NCBI RefSeq assembly: GCF_020184175.1
Contig: NW_026083097.1
Span: 1-64,000 of the forward strand
From: Aphis gossypii
Taxonomy: Eukaryota > Arthropoda > Insecta > Hemiptera > Aphididae
Reading direction: 5' to 3'
Length of the DNA: 64,000 nucleotides
A model generated the notes under the pieces. That model worked only from the letters and a program-made list of their open reading frames with translations. It ran no database searches and was not told where the DNA came from. Of the stretch, positions 21,494 to 32,746 are shown in pieces. The translations under genes were made by a program, and so were the position numbers. Position 1 is the first letter of the stretch. Each line of letters starts with the position of its first letter.

Positions 21494-24400
21494 ATGAATA
21501 ATTCAGTCATTCTTCATACAAACTGTATAATTTCTATGGATATATATTTTAAGAACTTCATTAATCAATTGGACAATTGGTGGAGTTTTACGGTCGTTAA
21601 TATATCTGATAAATTGTATAAAATGTAAGGAATAAAAACAACATTAAACTATATCAATAAAATAATTAGAATTCAAAACGTAAAATATAAAATTTAAAAA
21701 AAAAAATGCAGTAATCAGCAACTTGGATGCTCTATTGAACTTGATTCAAATTGTATAGTTGAATTCTTTTTACTACAGATGACAGAGTCAATAACATTTT
21801 CTCAACAATTACATTTAGCATGTCTGTACTCGTATTATAATGCGTCAGAGGACATGAAAGATTATGGGCATACTGTAAGTTTTACATTAAGGTGGTTCTA
21901 GTCAGTCATATTCTAAGGAATGTTGTATAGGCAATACATTAAACCTTTGCGATAGGACGTGTTAGTGTGTGAAAATTAAAATTACATTAGTGTGTGTGCG
22001 CTATATTTGATCGCGCACGAGACCCGTATCAGTTCCCCTGAAGATATAATTATATATATATATATATATGTCAATCCGCGTGGCGAGTACTGTATTATTA
22101 CGGAGTGCTGTTTTTAATTTGATCTTATCTAACAAAATCAAACTACAATCAATATAATATACAATGAAGGGTCAATGATCTTTAGTATTATTAATTATTG
22201 GCAGGTGACACATTACGGGGCAAATGCTTTTACAAATATGATTTGTTTATAGTTCTTAGATGGGAGACTACTCAGTATTTCAGTTACGTGTCATCTCTAA
22301 TAATACTTACATCAATTTTATAAAAGCAATAAATAGAATATTATAATTTAGTGTCATAATTTGTTGTTTATTGTGACTATATATTACGTAGTTCTATAAT
22401 ATATTATGCATTCTACACTATTCAGTCACCAATTGATTAGTTAATTATACATACTAATTATACGTTTAGCTTATTTTCACGTCAAAAATGTTTATCGTTT
22501 TTCCGTGAAATCAGATTTTCAGTTTTATTGTACCTACTTATACCTCTTAGTTTGGATACATTAAAACAATAGTTAGCTATAATAATAGTTTATTATTATA
22601 TTATAATATACAAATGCAATACGTAAAATTAAAAATGTAATAATTTACCAACTAGGAGCTATCTTTGTTTTCTGATGCAAGTCCATCCCTAATAGGTAAA
22701 TTTCTATCAAATCGAGAATCAACCATTTCTGGCAATAAACAGTGATAGTAGAAGTTAGTTAATTGATGTAACATTTTTTCTGACCAAAAATTGTCGTCTC
22801 TTTTAATTTTTTCATACAGCATACCTCGAGGTGTCCAAATACAAAAATAACAAAATTTTCTCTTTGAAATATGAAGTTGACCTTGTACTTGGTAATAAAA
22901 TGTATCCGTACGTTTCAATCGAAGCTTCCCATTCCTAATTTCACAACTTGAAATTTTTTTTCTTGATATACCGTCTTCAGGAGTTAGTTCTTTAGAAGTT
23001 ATTGGACACTTGATTTCAACCAGTGAATCTCCATCAATCAGACCATCTGGAGAAGCAGCTAAAAACGGCAAATCTTTATCAATAATTAATCCCGACGGTA
23101 CAATTGTTTTATTTAATATTCCAGCTAATGCAGATTTAGCGTTTTCTTCGTTTTGTGTTCCATATTTTGTTGCATTATTTCCACTAAATGAACCGTACAA
23201 AATATTCGAAACAGTTTTAGCTCGTGATGTTGTAACTCTAAGTTTGCATATTTTACCGAAATAAGAAGCTGTTAATCTTTTTTTCCTGTGCAGATGCCAC
23301 TCCGTGCATTCATTTTGCCGCCGTGTATCTAAAATTAAAATTAAGATTATGAAATAATTTTATTTAAAAAAAAATTTCATTTAAAAAAAATATATAAAGT
23401 TTAATCATATACCTTTTTCAATTTGCTCTATTTGTTCTCCGGTTAGCTTCAAACGAGATAAAAAAATATCTTTTTTAATTTCAAATTCTTCTTTAGACAT
23501 ATCTGGAGAAGTAGTTAAATCCGCCGTAGCTCCATAATGTTCATCTGGTCCATTTACTGTTTTATTATAGACAGGAGGATGAAAGAGACGTCGTTTACTT
23601 CTGGATTCACTTTTTAAAATAGTTTTTGATATATACTTTTTAGTAAATATTCCAGGACTACGCTTAGCAATTTTTTTATGTAATGAGTACAAACGTCTAG
23701 GGCCCTCATTGTACGATGTCACCGCGGCATTACATCGTAAACTATATGATCCACGCATTGAAAAATTTACCCTTTTACCACCGATAAATTTTGCCAAAAT
23801 GGAGTTATACGACTCCGCTGCATTATTATTTACTTTGTACAATAAACTTTCTGCGTGAAATAAAATGTGACTTTTAGCTGCCACTAATTCATCCCAAATT
23901 CCCAATGACTTCATTTCTGGTACTAAATTTATTTCACCATCCTTTGTCCCTTTACAAAAATAAATACTACAGTTTGTATGCTCACCAAAAACATGACTAT
24001 GGCCATTCATTAAATCTTTTTTTAAATTCAACAATTTTTCTTCAAACGAAATGTCTTTTTTATTTTTCCAATACTTCACAGCTTCAGTGATTGCATACCT
24101 CAGACGCAAAATTCTGTCTTTTATTGTTTTCCTTATATTACCAGGAATATTCACGCCTCTATTTGTTCTTCTTTTTGTAGCAATATCTTTTAATTTGTTT
24201 ACGTAATTACGTAAAATATGATTCGAACATTCGATTTTTTTTATAACAAAATCACTTCCATAGGGTTTGGCCAAATGCAGTTTATTCATGACACTACTGT
24301 CACCATCACCTACAATAAAATTAATTGAAAAATACATTCAACTATGCATTATATACATATTATAAAATTTACGTATTATACTGAATACAGTTAAAAAAAT

Positions 24401-27400
24401 GACGTAAAACGAATTTATGTATAAAAATTAGATTTATATTTCATATATAAAAAGAAAAAGCATAATATATGCTTTAAAATCCGAGCCCTATTAATTATTT
24501 ATAATACGTATATAATGACGTTTCGAGTTTGTTCTCTATAGCTACTTGAAGGAAAACGTATAGAAAACTTCGTGTTGAATTTTTCAACCTTATAAATATA
24601 AACACAAAAAAATGTTATGATTTTTCAACTTCAAAATTACTTGCAAACTTTCGCGATTTTGACATACTTCGTAAACATTTGAACTATAAACGCTTATAAA
24701 ATTGTGACTTACCGCAATTTTTGATTTTTTTTTTTAACTACAATAAGAACAACTCATAAGGAATCTTGTATTCAATTTTCAAGTTTTTTTGGTTATCCAA
24801 AATGTTTTTATAAAATATTTTTTATTTCAAAAAAAAATTCTCAGAAAAATCGAAAATTTCAGTTGTCTATAAACAGCTCAAAAAATTCAAAATGTTTTGA
24901 AAATTTAACTATATAGATAACATTGATAAAAGCATATTTTAGTGAAAACTTCAAGTATTTACAATGATTAGTTTTTGAGTTACAACCATATCAAAAAATC
25001 GGTTTGGTCGAAAATTGCTTTTGCGTAAAATTCCCGTTTTTCCGTCACTTTTAGAAATAACATATAGTATATAATATATATATTTATATTATTACCTATG
25101 AGACGTGAATATATCAAATTATGCATATCAAGACTTCTTTTGAAACCATCGACAATGATGTCTGCTTCCATAGCAGTGGATGGAAAATTCCAATTTTTAA
25201 AACACATGTGTTCTTTAGGTTCTTTTTTGTTTTTATAAGCTCGTTGACATACACAGCAGTACTTATTCCTTACACCAATAAACAGAATTTTTCGTGTTTT
25301 AGCTCCAACAATACAGGCCTAAAAATTAAATTAACTATTATTTTTATATACTACAAAATATTATTATTACTGAGTCTAATCACTTGACACTTACAACGCC
25401 AGAAAGAGCATTGTACTTGGTTTTGTATGATCGTTTAGACCAAGCGCCGTCTGCTATCACAGTAATCATTGGTCTACCTTCAGCATCGACATCATTATTT
25501 TCAATATCAATTTTCGCTTCTTCTTTGCCAGCTAATTCCATGTCTTCCCATGATAATTCGTTCATGTATGTGGAAATATCGTTATGAAGTAACTGATATT
25601 TACTATTTGACATAACAGGCATGTTAGTAATAGCTCCTAATTCTTCAAGTTGTGCATGCCTAACATTAAACATTAAATTATAATAATTTATAATTATACC
25701 AGAATTAGTAGAAAATGAATGTTATAAAATGGCATAATTAATTTAAAAAATTGGTATATAAAAATATAAAATAAATTTCTTCTTTTAAAATTATGCCACT
25801 GATGTAAAAAAGACGATTTAATCTTACCCTTGTCCTATATTTACAGCAGCTGTCACCATTGCAATATTAGTGTTAAATTTAGTACATGGTGCTTCAGAAT
25901 GTATAACTTCTTTTTGGTGACAAAAATTGCAGATAAAATAAAATGAACTTATAAAGCCATTTCTTACTTCATGACTAAAATTTAAATTATTGAAAGTACA
26001 ACCAAATGCAGAATGATTAATTAATTTTATAGATTTAAATATGTAATTTATGTCCACAATCCGCCTCCCTTCAAGATTAATTTCATCTGCTTTATCTTCG
26101 TCATTACTATTTTTCATCGCCAAAGGTAAAGCAAGATCTTCCATAGTGTCATCAGAATTTATGACTCTAAAAAATACGTTGTAAATTAATATGTATAATA
26201 TAAAAACACTTCCTTAGTGGTTATATTATTGAATACTTACACACGAACGTCACGATTTAATATTACATTTTCATTATTTTCAATTCGATCAATTGCTTTT
26301 TTCTACAAAATAAAAATTAATATTATCTCTATTAGGTTAGGTTTGTAAAAAAAATATTTTGAAATTGTTATTTTTTAGTTAATATTTAGCCATTATTTTG
26401 GAGTAACGACCACATAACTAAAACCGATTTTAATTAATTAATTAATTTTTAATATATAAGTTATAATTTTGTTAAACAAATTAACACTTACCTTTTTTTG
26501 ATTAAATTCAGCTATATTCCCCTTTCTCTTGGGAGCTTTGCTAGGAAAATATTTCTGTTTTTTACCTTTTCGCCAACCACTATTACTATTCATTTTTTTA
26601 AATGTCAAAAAACAATACAAAAAGTAACGTTTATGACACGGTCACACGGTTCAAACGATCACGTTTGGAAGACACTCGCGGGCGTTTGCTAATTTGGAAG
26701 TGAATAAAACAGAATAAAATGTTTTATTGTTCATTTCAAAATGGTAATACAATTTACAAGACATAATATTGTAACACTATTTTTATACATTTTCAATACA
26801 TATAATATACATATGTATTAACCTACTGATTTCCTAGTAAATAATATTATCGGTATTTTCTATCTATAAATCTAATCGCTAATGTGTTTATAAATAATAT
26901 TCGTCGCGGCGTAGTGTGTCCGACGCCGATGGAGTCGCGTCGCGTCTAGCATTCCCGCACTCGCATGCACATGTCAATAAAATAAAAATACGGCCTTGTA
27001 CAAATTTACTTTTTGAACAGAAATATGCTTCCGCTGTGACAAGATTGTGAGATTTTGGTTGGTCCTATTTTTATTCTGTAAAAACCTCAAGATTGCTTGA
27101 CATGTTTCCAGATCTTGATCGAAGCATTTTCCGAAATATGAATTTATAACTTTGGTATGATAAAAACAAAATTTCCAAATTTGTAAATTTTTTCTTGTGG
27201 ATATCTAAGGTAAAAATTTATATTTCAAAAAACGCCTCGATTAAGATCTAGAAAAGATGTCAGGCAATCTTGAGATATTTACAGAATAAAAATCGGACCA
27301 ACCAAAATCTCACAGTTTTGTCATAACCAAAGGTCTAAAAGCGATATTTTTTAACCGGCTAGAACCACCTTAATTATAATATGTATGAATGATATTATTT

Positions 27401-28189
27401 TTTTTTTTTTTATTCTAGCTAAACAATCTTTTTGGACATATTTTAATTATAATGAATATCATAAAACATAACTTTACTAACAAAAAACAAACTAAAAGTA
27501 CGTTAAAAGAATTAAATAATTTAAATTTCATATTCATTAAAAAATTTAAAAGAAAAACGTTCTATACACCTAATATGACTTATATCCAAGATGAAATTTG
27601 CAAATCTAAAAACCTAAACATCATTAAAAACATTTTAAATATCTCACCAGATATATATTTGAGAACTGCCGTACTATATAAAGTAAGTTTTGATTTTTTT
27701 GTTTAGACATCATGATATTTATTCACAAATTCTGATTATTTTATTTCATTTTATACTATGTTTCAGCTGCCTACAAAAATATATATTAAAAACAAAGGAA
27801 AAAAACAAGATTTATCAGTACAATATTTATTTCAAAAATTACAAGCCAAGGTCATCTTTATTTCACAATGTTTAAACTCCATCACTTCATCTCAAAACAC
27901 ATCAATCAACTCAATTCACTGCACAATAGAAAATGAAATTCAATCCTACAAAACCAATTTAAATAATTTTCTAATAACATTACCGAAATCGCGATTCCCA
28001 TCCTTAACCAACGAAGAACTATATAAAGAAGTCAATAAAAATCATATGGTACCACATCAACAAGAAAAAGTATACAAAAAGTTAAATGAAGCTAATCCTT
28101 TCCGAACTTTAAATACACAAACTCCACAACAATTTTATCCCACAACAACACCATTTAAAAAATACATTATTGCAAATTATCCTAAGTAA
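21494..28189 (+). CDS. Unknown four-exon gene (326 aa) hosting a TTAA element in intron 2
   Basis: Exons 21494-21624, 21712-21874, 27419-27682 and 27767-28189 have GT-AG junctions, and the phases fit. They give 981 bases from ATG to stop (326 residues). The protein is rich in Lys, Asn and Ile, with a Trp pair near residue 25 and an Asn/Gln/Thr-rich C-terminal part. No transmembrane segment or known motif is seen. Intron 2 is 5544 bp because a complete 5.5-kb transposon sits in it, in antisense orientation. The frame surviving around a large insertion suggests a functional host gene, though the true start may lie further upstream. Function unknown. Confidence 0.45.
22652..26593 (-). CDS. Mutator-like DDE transposase fused to YqaJ nuclease (7 exons, 854 aa)
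   Basis: Exons on the minus strand: 26593-26492, 26302-26241, 26166-25828, 25659-25395, 25318-25096, 24309-23413 and 23328-22652. All six introns are GT-AG and all phases fit, giving 2565 bases. The N-terminus is Lys-rich. The transposase core has V-I-A-D-G-A-W (first D, exon 4), a zinc knuckle C-C-V-C...H-M-C (exon 5), G-D-G-D-S-S (second D), C-S-N-H-I-L-R-N-Y, and N-A-A-E-S-Y-N (putative E, exon 6). The C-terminal YqaJ domain (exon 7) has Y-G-T-Q-N-E, S-P-D-G-L with L-V-E-I-K-C-P (the PD-ExK nuclease site) and Y-Y-Q-V-Q-G-Q. The protein presumably cuts and moves the element, with the YqaJ part acting as an exonuclease or recombinase; this role is inferred. Confidence 0.85.
24590..25060 (-). 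repeat. Dispersed AT-rich repeat inside intron 5
   Basis: Phrases such as TTTCAGTTGTCTATAAACAGCTC and AGAACAACTCATAAG are the reverse complement of sequence at 36180-36220, 36600-36640 and 42600-42740. This is a copy of the same repeat family, without its own ends visible. It lies in the intron between exons 5 and 6 of the YqaJ-fusion gene and leaves both splice sites intact. Confidence 0.65.
27041..27315. repeat. Large imperfect hairpin near the right end of the TTAA element
   Basis: The arm at about 27052-27137 (GATTTTGGTTGGTCC...) is the inverse of the arm at about 27225-27311, with the usual scatter of mismatches. The loop is about 90 bases. It is positioned as a subterminal inverted repeat just inside the right terminal repeat, upstream of the transposase start. 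Confidence 0.7.
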
Positions 28190-28434
28190 ATAAATAAAAA
28201 AATAATTTTGAAAAATAAAAACAAACGGGCTTGTTTGATATGAATTATTGTTGTTTATTACCATACTAACTTTCTAACAAGTAGCTGCCAGCGTTTTATT
28301 GGTGCAGATATCACAACTTCGGAGCATAAGTATGTAGAGGTCCCAACAGACAGCTGATGATTCTTGAGAAAAAAAAAACAATATCAATGTTAATAAATTT
28401 ATTAAAATAATAATAATAATAATAATAATAATTG
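28190..28434. other. Gap with AAT microsatellite
   Basis: Short intergenic stretch ending in nine or so copies of AAT (about 28405-28432). The microsatellite truncates the zinc-finger fragment that follows on the minus strand. Nothing else recognised. Confidence 0.4.
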
Positions 28435-28960
28435 GTGCTCCCTTAGTATGTCTTTTCTCTTATATAATTTAGGACAATATTGGCATGCAAACGTCCCAGG
28501 TTTGTGGATTAACATATGTCTTTGATACCAACAATTGAATTTAAATGAGAGGTAACATTTTGTACAGTGGTATTTAAATGAAACATCATCATCAGTATTA
28601 TCCTCTGAGCTGTTAGACGTTTCTGTTTCATAATCTGCCACAGTCTCTGTTATAATACAAAATTAAAAAAATATTGTCATAACTGTATTTAAAAAAAAAA
28701 AAAAAAAATTCTTATAATTAAATTATTGAAACTCATATGTGGTATGTACAATTGGATATTGTGTGAACAATATAGGAATATAAGTATATAGTTGACGATA
28801 GTGCAGAAATTCACACGATAAGTAGTAAAATGTATAAAAAGAACAGCAATATTACCTTCTGTTTTTTTAGATGATTCAGGAACCTCCACTGATGTATTCC
28901 ATGGTATGTACCGAGGATTTTTTTTAAAAAAAAAAATCGAAATTCGTGAGAGGCGTGGTA
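28435..28960 (-). pseudogene. C2H2 zinc-finger gene fragment (2 exons)
   Basis: On the minus strand, an exon of about 28935-28858 (N-P-R-Y-I-P-W-N-T-S-V-E-V-P-E) is followed by an intron. A second exon from about 28648 is acidic (S-S-E-D-N-T-D-D-D) and then shows two C2H2 fingers: C-T-K-C...H-M-L-I-H and C-Q-Y-C...H. The last finger runs into the AAT microsatellite and lacks its second His. No start is seen, and a LINE begins on the other side. It is a truncated copy of an unknown zinc-finger gene. Confidence 0.5.
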
Positions 28961-29168
28961 AAGTGCATTTGTTTCGAAATTGCATACTAACACAAATTAC
29001 TAACACAAGTCGTTATTCAGACGTCGTACCGTGCGGTTCTCGCTGAACTTTATCTTTTCAATTAACGATTTAATTAATCTTGTTATCACAATTTATTTTA
29101 GTCTTAACTTATTTAACATTTACGGTTTAAGTATTTTTGTTATTTTAACATTTAATTATCTTTGCACA

Positions 29169-29894
29169 ATGCCCACTTCAACCAATGAAACGCTTGATAC
29201 CAGTGAGACTCTCAAACAAATTTTGGATACGGTAAATGAACTTAAATCCACTCAAAACAAAATCATTGCATCTATCAATTCATGCCGGGAATCTAACAAA
29301 ACCCAGGAAAAAAAGTACGTTATTATTGAGTCGAAATTAGATACCCTATCGAATCAACTAGCTGAAGTTATTTCTGAAAATAAAACCTTGAAAGCTAAAA
29401 TTGAGCAGATCGAAGGCAAAATAACAATTTTAGAAACTGCGGCTTCTCCTGGAACTAATGTTGAATCAGTTTACTCTGAACTAATGGACCGTCAATCTCG
29501 AGCACGTAATATTATATTTTTTAATATACAAGAATTTAATTCTTTACCTGATCAGTTAACTGACACTCTTACTGTTGATGAAATACTCAAAAGCATTGAT
29601 TTACAAATTAATCCTGTATCTGTCCGTCGCTTGGGCAAACAATCAAATAAACCTCGTCCTCTGCTTACTACTTTACCTAATTCATCCGATGTTTTTGAAG
29701 TCTTAAAAGTAAAACGTAAATTACTTAGTACTGCTAACTTCAAGAATATTCGCATTGCATCTGATCGGACAACACAGCAACGGCAATATTTTACTAAAAT
29801 TATATCTCAACTTAAGCAACGTAGTGATTCCGGTGAAGATAATTTATTTATTAGATACATCAACAATGTACCTACTATCTCAAAAAACTTATAA
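29169..29894 (+). CDS. LINE ORF1 protein, RNA-binding (241 aa)
   Basis: The ATG at 29169 (MPTSTNETL) is the first in frame. A long coiled coil occupies about residues 15-90 (heptads such as L-K-Q-I-L-D-T-V-N-E-L-K). An RRM-like or trimerisation-associated domain follows, with the hallmark D-R-Q-S-R-A-R-N-I-I-F-F-N-I and a basic C-terminal domain (V-R-R-L-G-K). This is the usual plan of ORF1 proteins that coat LINE RNA and act as chaperones. The frame ends TCA AAA AAC TTA TAA, which contains a slippery heptamer leading into ORF2. Confidence 0.82.
   Translation: MPTSTNETLDTSETLKQILDTVNELKSTQNKIIASINSCRESNKTQEKKYVIIESKLDTLSNQLAEVISENKTLKAKIEQIEGKITILETAASPGTNVESVYSELMDRQSRARNIIFFNIQEFNSLPDQLTDTLTVDEILKSIDLQINPVSVRRLGKQSNKPRPLLTTLPNSSDVFEVLKVKRKLLSTANFKNIRIASDRTTQQRQYFTKIISQLKQRSDSGEDNLFIRYINNVPTISKNL
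29882..29888 (+). promoter_or_regulatory. Candidate -1 ribosomal frameshift site A_AAA_AAC
   Basis: In the ORF1 frame the sequence reads ..TC A AAA AAC TTA TAA, an exact X_XXY_YYZ slippery heptamer two codons before the stop. A -1 slip continues directly in the frame of ORF2 (29888 onward). That frame has no ATG before about 30311, inside the endonuclease domain. Function is inferred from sequence only. Confidence 0.55.
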
Positions 29895-32746
29895 CATCAA
29901 CTACCTCAAAAAATCTATCTGTATATTATCAAAATGTCCGCGGTCTAAATACCAAATTAGACGTATTTATACGTAACCTAGCACTTCTTAATTATGATTT
30001 AATTATATTAACTGAAACCTGGTTATCTCGTTCTGTTAATGACTCTGAACTTGGACTTTTTCCTCATTACACCGTTTTCCGATGTGATCGGTACGAAATT
30101 CATGGTCCTGACATTCGAGGAGGAGGCGTCTTAATTGCAATCAAAGTCCAATATCCATGTCATCGCTTAATTATACAACACGATTTGGTCGAGCAGCTAT
30201 TTGTAAAAATACATTTAAATCACATTTCCCTAATTGTCGGATCCGTGTACTTCCCGCCGCGCTCTGATTTAAATTTATATAATAGCCATGTTAATGTAAT
30301 CGATAATCTTATGAGTAAATATTATAATGATAAATTTTTGGTGTTAGGCGATTACAATTTAACTAATGTTAATTGGGTCTCTAATAACCGTAAAATTATT
30401 CCTAGATTGTCAAATAATAATTTGTATGAAACAAACATTATATCTGCCTTATCTTATGTTAATTTAATGCAAAATAATTTAATACATAATTCTTCTGGAT
30501 CATTACTAGATCTAGTTTTCTCAAATATTGTCAATGTTAATGTTTCCTCTGAAGCTTCTCCTCTTGTCCCTCTAGACTATAAATTTCATCCTGCATTAAA
30601 AATTACACTTCCACTTTCATCCACAAAAGAAAATTTATATTATAATGAAATTGTTCATGATTTTATTAGTTGTGATTATAATGCCATTAGGTCTTGTATG
30701 GCCTTAACTGATTGGAGTTGCACATTTAAAGATTTACATATTAATGAAGCACTTGATATATTCTACTCTAAGTTACACGATATAATTGATATACACTGTC
30801 AAAAAAAACGTATGTTCTCCTCAAAGTATCCTTTATGGTTTTCCAAAACTCTAAAACAGTTAATATTCTCAAAAAAAGTTGCCCATAAAATATATAAACA
30901 AACTCCAACTAATGTAAATTATAATATATTCTCTAATCTACGTGCTCAATGTAAATTTGTTAATAAGACCGATTATGGTAATTTTATACAGAGAACTCAA
31001 AGTTCAATAGCCTCTAATCCTAAAAGGTTCTGGAATTATATTAATAGCAAACGTTCAAATTCTAATATTCCATCTGTTATCTCATATAATAATCAAACTG
31101 TTACTGGTGGTGACAAGATCGCGGAAAGTTTTGCCAATTATTATTCTACTATTTACAAACAATTAAATTTTATGCAAAAACCACCCGATGATATTAAATC
31201 GATGAAAGTCGATTTGAACACCTGCGTCATTACTTTAAGCGATATTTATGATGAGTTAAGCACCTTAAAATCCACTACTTGTCCTGGTCCTGATAATATT
31301 CCGTACGCTTTCTTTACAAACTGTAAATGTGTTCTGTCTATCCCTTTATTATACTTATTTAATATGTCACTTAATTCTGGTGTTTTTCCGGATAAATGGA
31401 AAATTTCTTATATTAAACCGATTCCGAAAGGGGGAGACATTACTTTGGTCACTAATTATCGCCCAATTTCTATAATTTCGATTATTCCTAAATTATTTGA
31501 AAGTATTGTACACAAAAAAATTTTCCCGTTATTTAAAAATATTATTTCTGATGTTCAACATGGCTTCATGCCTGGTAAATCAACAACCACGAACTTACTA
31601 GTACTCCAAAATTACATCCTACAAGCTTTCAGAACTGGACTCCAAGTCGACGTTATTTATACTGATTTCTCCAAGGCGTTTGATAAAGTAGATCATTGTG
31701 CTCTAAGCACAAAGTTATTTAATCTAGGCATACGTAATCCTTTCCACTCTTGGTTAGTTTCATTCATAACTGGAAGGCAGCAATATGTAAAATGCACGAG
31801 TTTTAATTCTTCATTATTTAAAATTAACACTGGTGTTCCTCAGGGATCACATTTAGCTCCACTTCTATTTAATTTATTTATCAATGACATCAAATTTTTA
31901 AACTCTAATACGTTACTATATGCAGATGATATGAAAATTTACCGTATAATTACATCACCAGCAGATAATTTGTTGCTACAGGATGACTTAAATCGTCTTA
32001 GCACCTGGTGTACTCAAAATAATTTATCCCTCAACATTAACAAATGTAAAATTATTACCTTCTCTAAAAACCGTACACCTACTTTATATAATTATTATAT
32101 AAACAACATTAAATTAGATCGAGTCTATCTGTACAAGGATTTGGGAATTTATTTTGACCCATCTCTTTCATTTAATGATCACTATATTTATATTCAAAAT
32201 AAAGCCTCTTCAATGTTAGGTTTCATAAATCGTAGCTGTAAAGACTTCGTAAATCCTTTAGCTTTAAAGTCACTCTACTGTTCCTTCGTTAGATCATTAC
32301 TTGATTATGGATCTATAGTATGGTCCTCACAATCAATCGGTGCTACAAAAAGCATGGAATCAATTCAAAACCGTTTTCTACGTATCATTCAATTCAGATT
32401 ATGTATCGAACGTGTGCCTCACTCATCGTATCAACCATTATTGTCCTATTTAAAACTAGAAACCCTTGTCAATAGAAGGAAAAGACTGGATCTATGTTTT
32501 ATTTTTAAATTAACGAATGGGTATATTAACTGTCCTGAACTACTTTCTTTATTGAATTTTAATATCCCAAATCGTAGAACTAGGCAATTGAGTACTTTTT
32601 ATGTGCAACTCCAACGTTCAAATTATGGTCTAAATGCTCCTATGAATAGATCAATGCAACTTGTTAATTATTTAAATGTTGATCTATTTTCCTGCGTCTC
32701 CTTAAAGGATTTTAATTCTTACCTAAATAATATTTTAGCTGTATAA
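29888..32746 (+). CDS. LINE ORF2: endonuclease and reverse transcriptase
   Basis: Open from 29888 to the stop at 32746 (about 952 residues). The N-terminal apurinic-type endonuclease shows Y-Y-Q-N-V-R-G-L, L-T-E-T-W-L, G-G-G-V-L-I-A and L-G-D-Y-N-L. The reverse transcriptase shows Y-R-P-I-S, H-G-F-M-P-G-K-S-T, T-D-F-S-K-A-F-D, G-V-P-Q-G-S and the catalytic L-Y-A-D-D. The C-terminal part has W-S-S-Q and the usual thumb-like region. It performs target-primed reverse transcription of its own RNA in the nucleus. There is no early ATG; expression probably depends on a -1 frameshift from ORF1 or on reinitiation. Confidence 0.9.
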   Translation, partial: LITSTTSKNLSVYYQNVRGLNTKLDVFIRNLALLNYDLIILTETWLSRSVNDSELGLFPHYTVFRCDRYEIHGPDIRGGGVLIAIKVQYPCHRLIIQHDLVEQLFVKIHLNHISLIVGSVYFPPRSDLNLYNSHVNVIDNLMSKYYNDKFLVLGDYNLTNVNWVSNNRKIIPRLSNNNLYETNIISALSYVNLMQNNLIHNSSGSLLDLVFSNIVNVNVSSEASPLVPLDYKFHPALKITLPLSSTKENLYYNEIVHDFISCDYNAIRSCMALTDWSCTFKDLHINEALDIFYSKLHDIIDIHCQKKRMFSSKYPLWFSKTLKQLIFSKKVAHKIYKQTPTNVNYNIFSNLRAQCKFVNKTDYGNFIQRTQSSIASNPKRFWNYINSKRSNSNIPSVISYNNQTVTGGDKIAESFANYYSTIYKQLNFMQKPPDDIKSMKVDLNTCVITLSDIYDELSTLKSTTCPGPDNIPYAFFTNCKCVLSIPLLYLFNMSLNSGVFPDKWKISYIKPIPKGGDITLVTNYRPISIISIIPKLFESIVHKKIFPLFKNIISDVQHGFMPGKSTTTNLLVLQNYILQAFRTGLQVDVIYTDFSKAFDKVDHCALSTKLFNLGIRNPFHSWLVSFITGRQQYVKCTSFNSSLFKINTGVPQGSHLAPLLFNLFINDIKFLNSNTLLYADDMKIYRIITSPADNLLLQDDLNRLSTWCTQNNLSLNINKCKIITFSKNRTPTLYNYYINNIKLDRVYLYKDLGIYFDPSLSFNDHYIYIQNKASSMLGFINRSCKDFVNPLALKSLYCSFVRSLLDYGSIVWSSQSIGATKSMESIQNRFLRIIQFRLCIERVPHSSYQPLLSYLKLETLVNRRKRLDLCFIFKLTNGYINCPELLSLLNFNIPNRRTRQLSTFYVQLQRSNYGLNAPMNRSMQLVNYLNVDLFSCVSLKDFNSYLNNILAV

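Larger units (their letters stand above)
21891..27369 (-). mobile_element. TTAA-flanked DNA transposon encoding a Mutator-like/YqaJ protein
   Basis: A 5479-bp element bordered by TTAA on both sides (21887-21890 and 27370-27373). Its terminal inverted repeats begin GGTGGTTCTAG (11 bp perfect, about 17 bp with mismatches). It encodes one seven-exon gene on the minus strand that is open throughout. A large hairpin lies inside the transposase-start side (27041-27315). Among families I know, TTAA duplication is typical of piggyBac and Kolobok, not of Mutator. Placement in a superfamily needs comparison. Confidence 0.85.

Noticed and set aside
22050..22070. TA dinucleotide run
   Set aside because: Simple sequence, expected by chance in such AT-rich DNA.
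26333..26345. TTAGGTTAGG, telomere-like, also as AACCTAACCT at 18390-18399
   Set aside because: Only two units each, and the second is the MULE target duplication; not a telomeric array.
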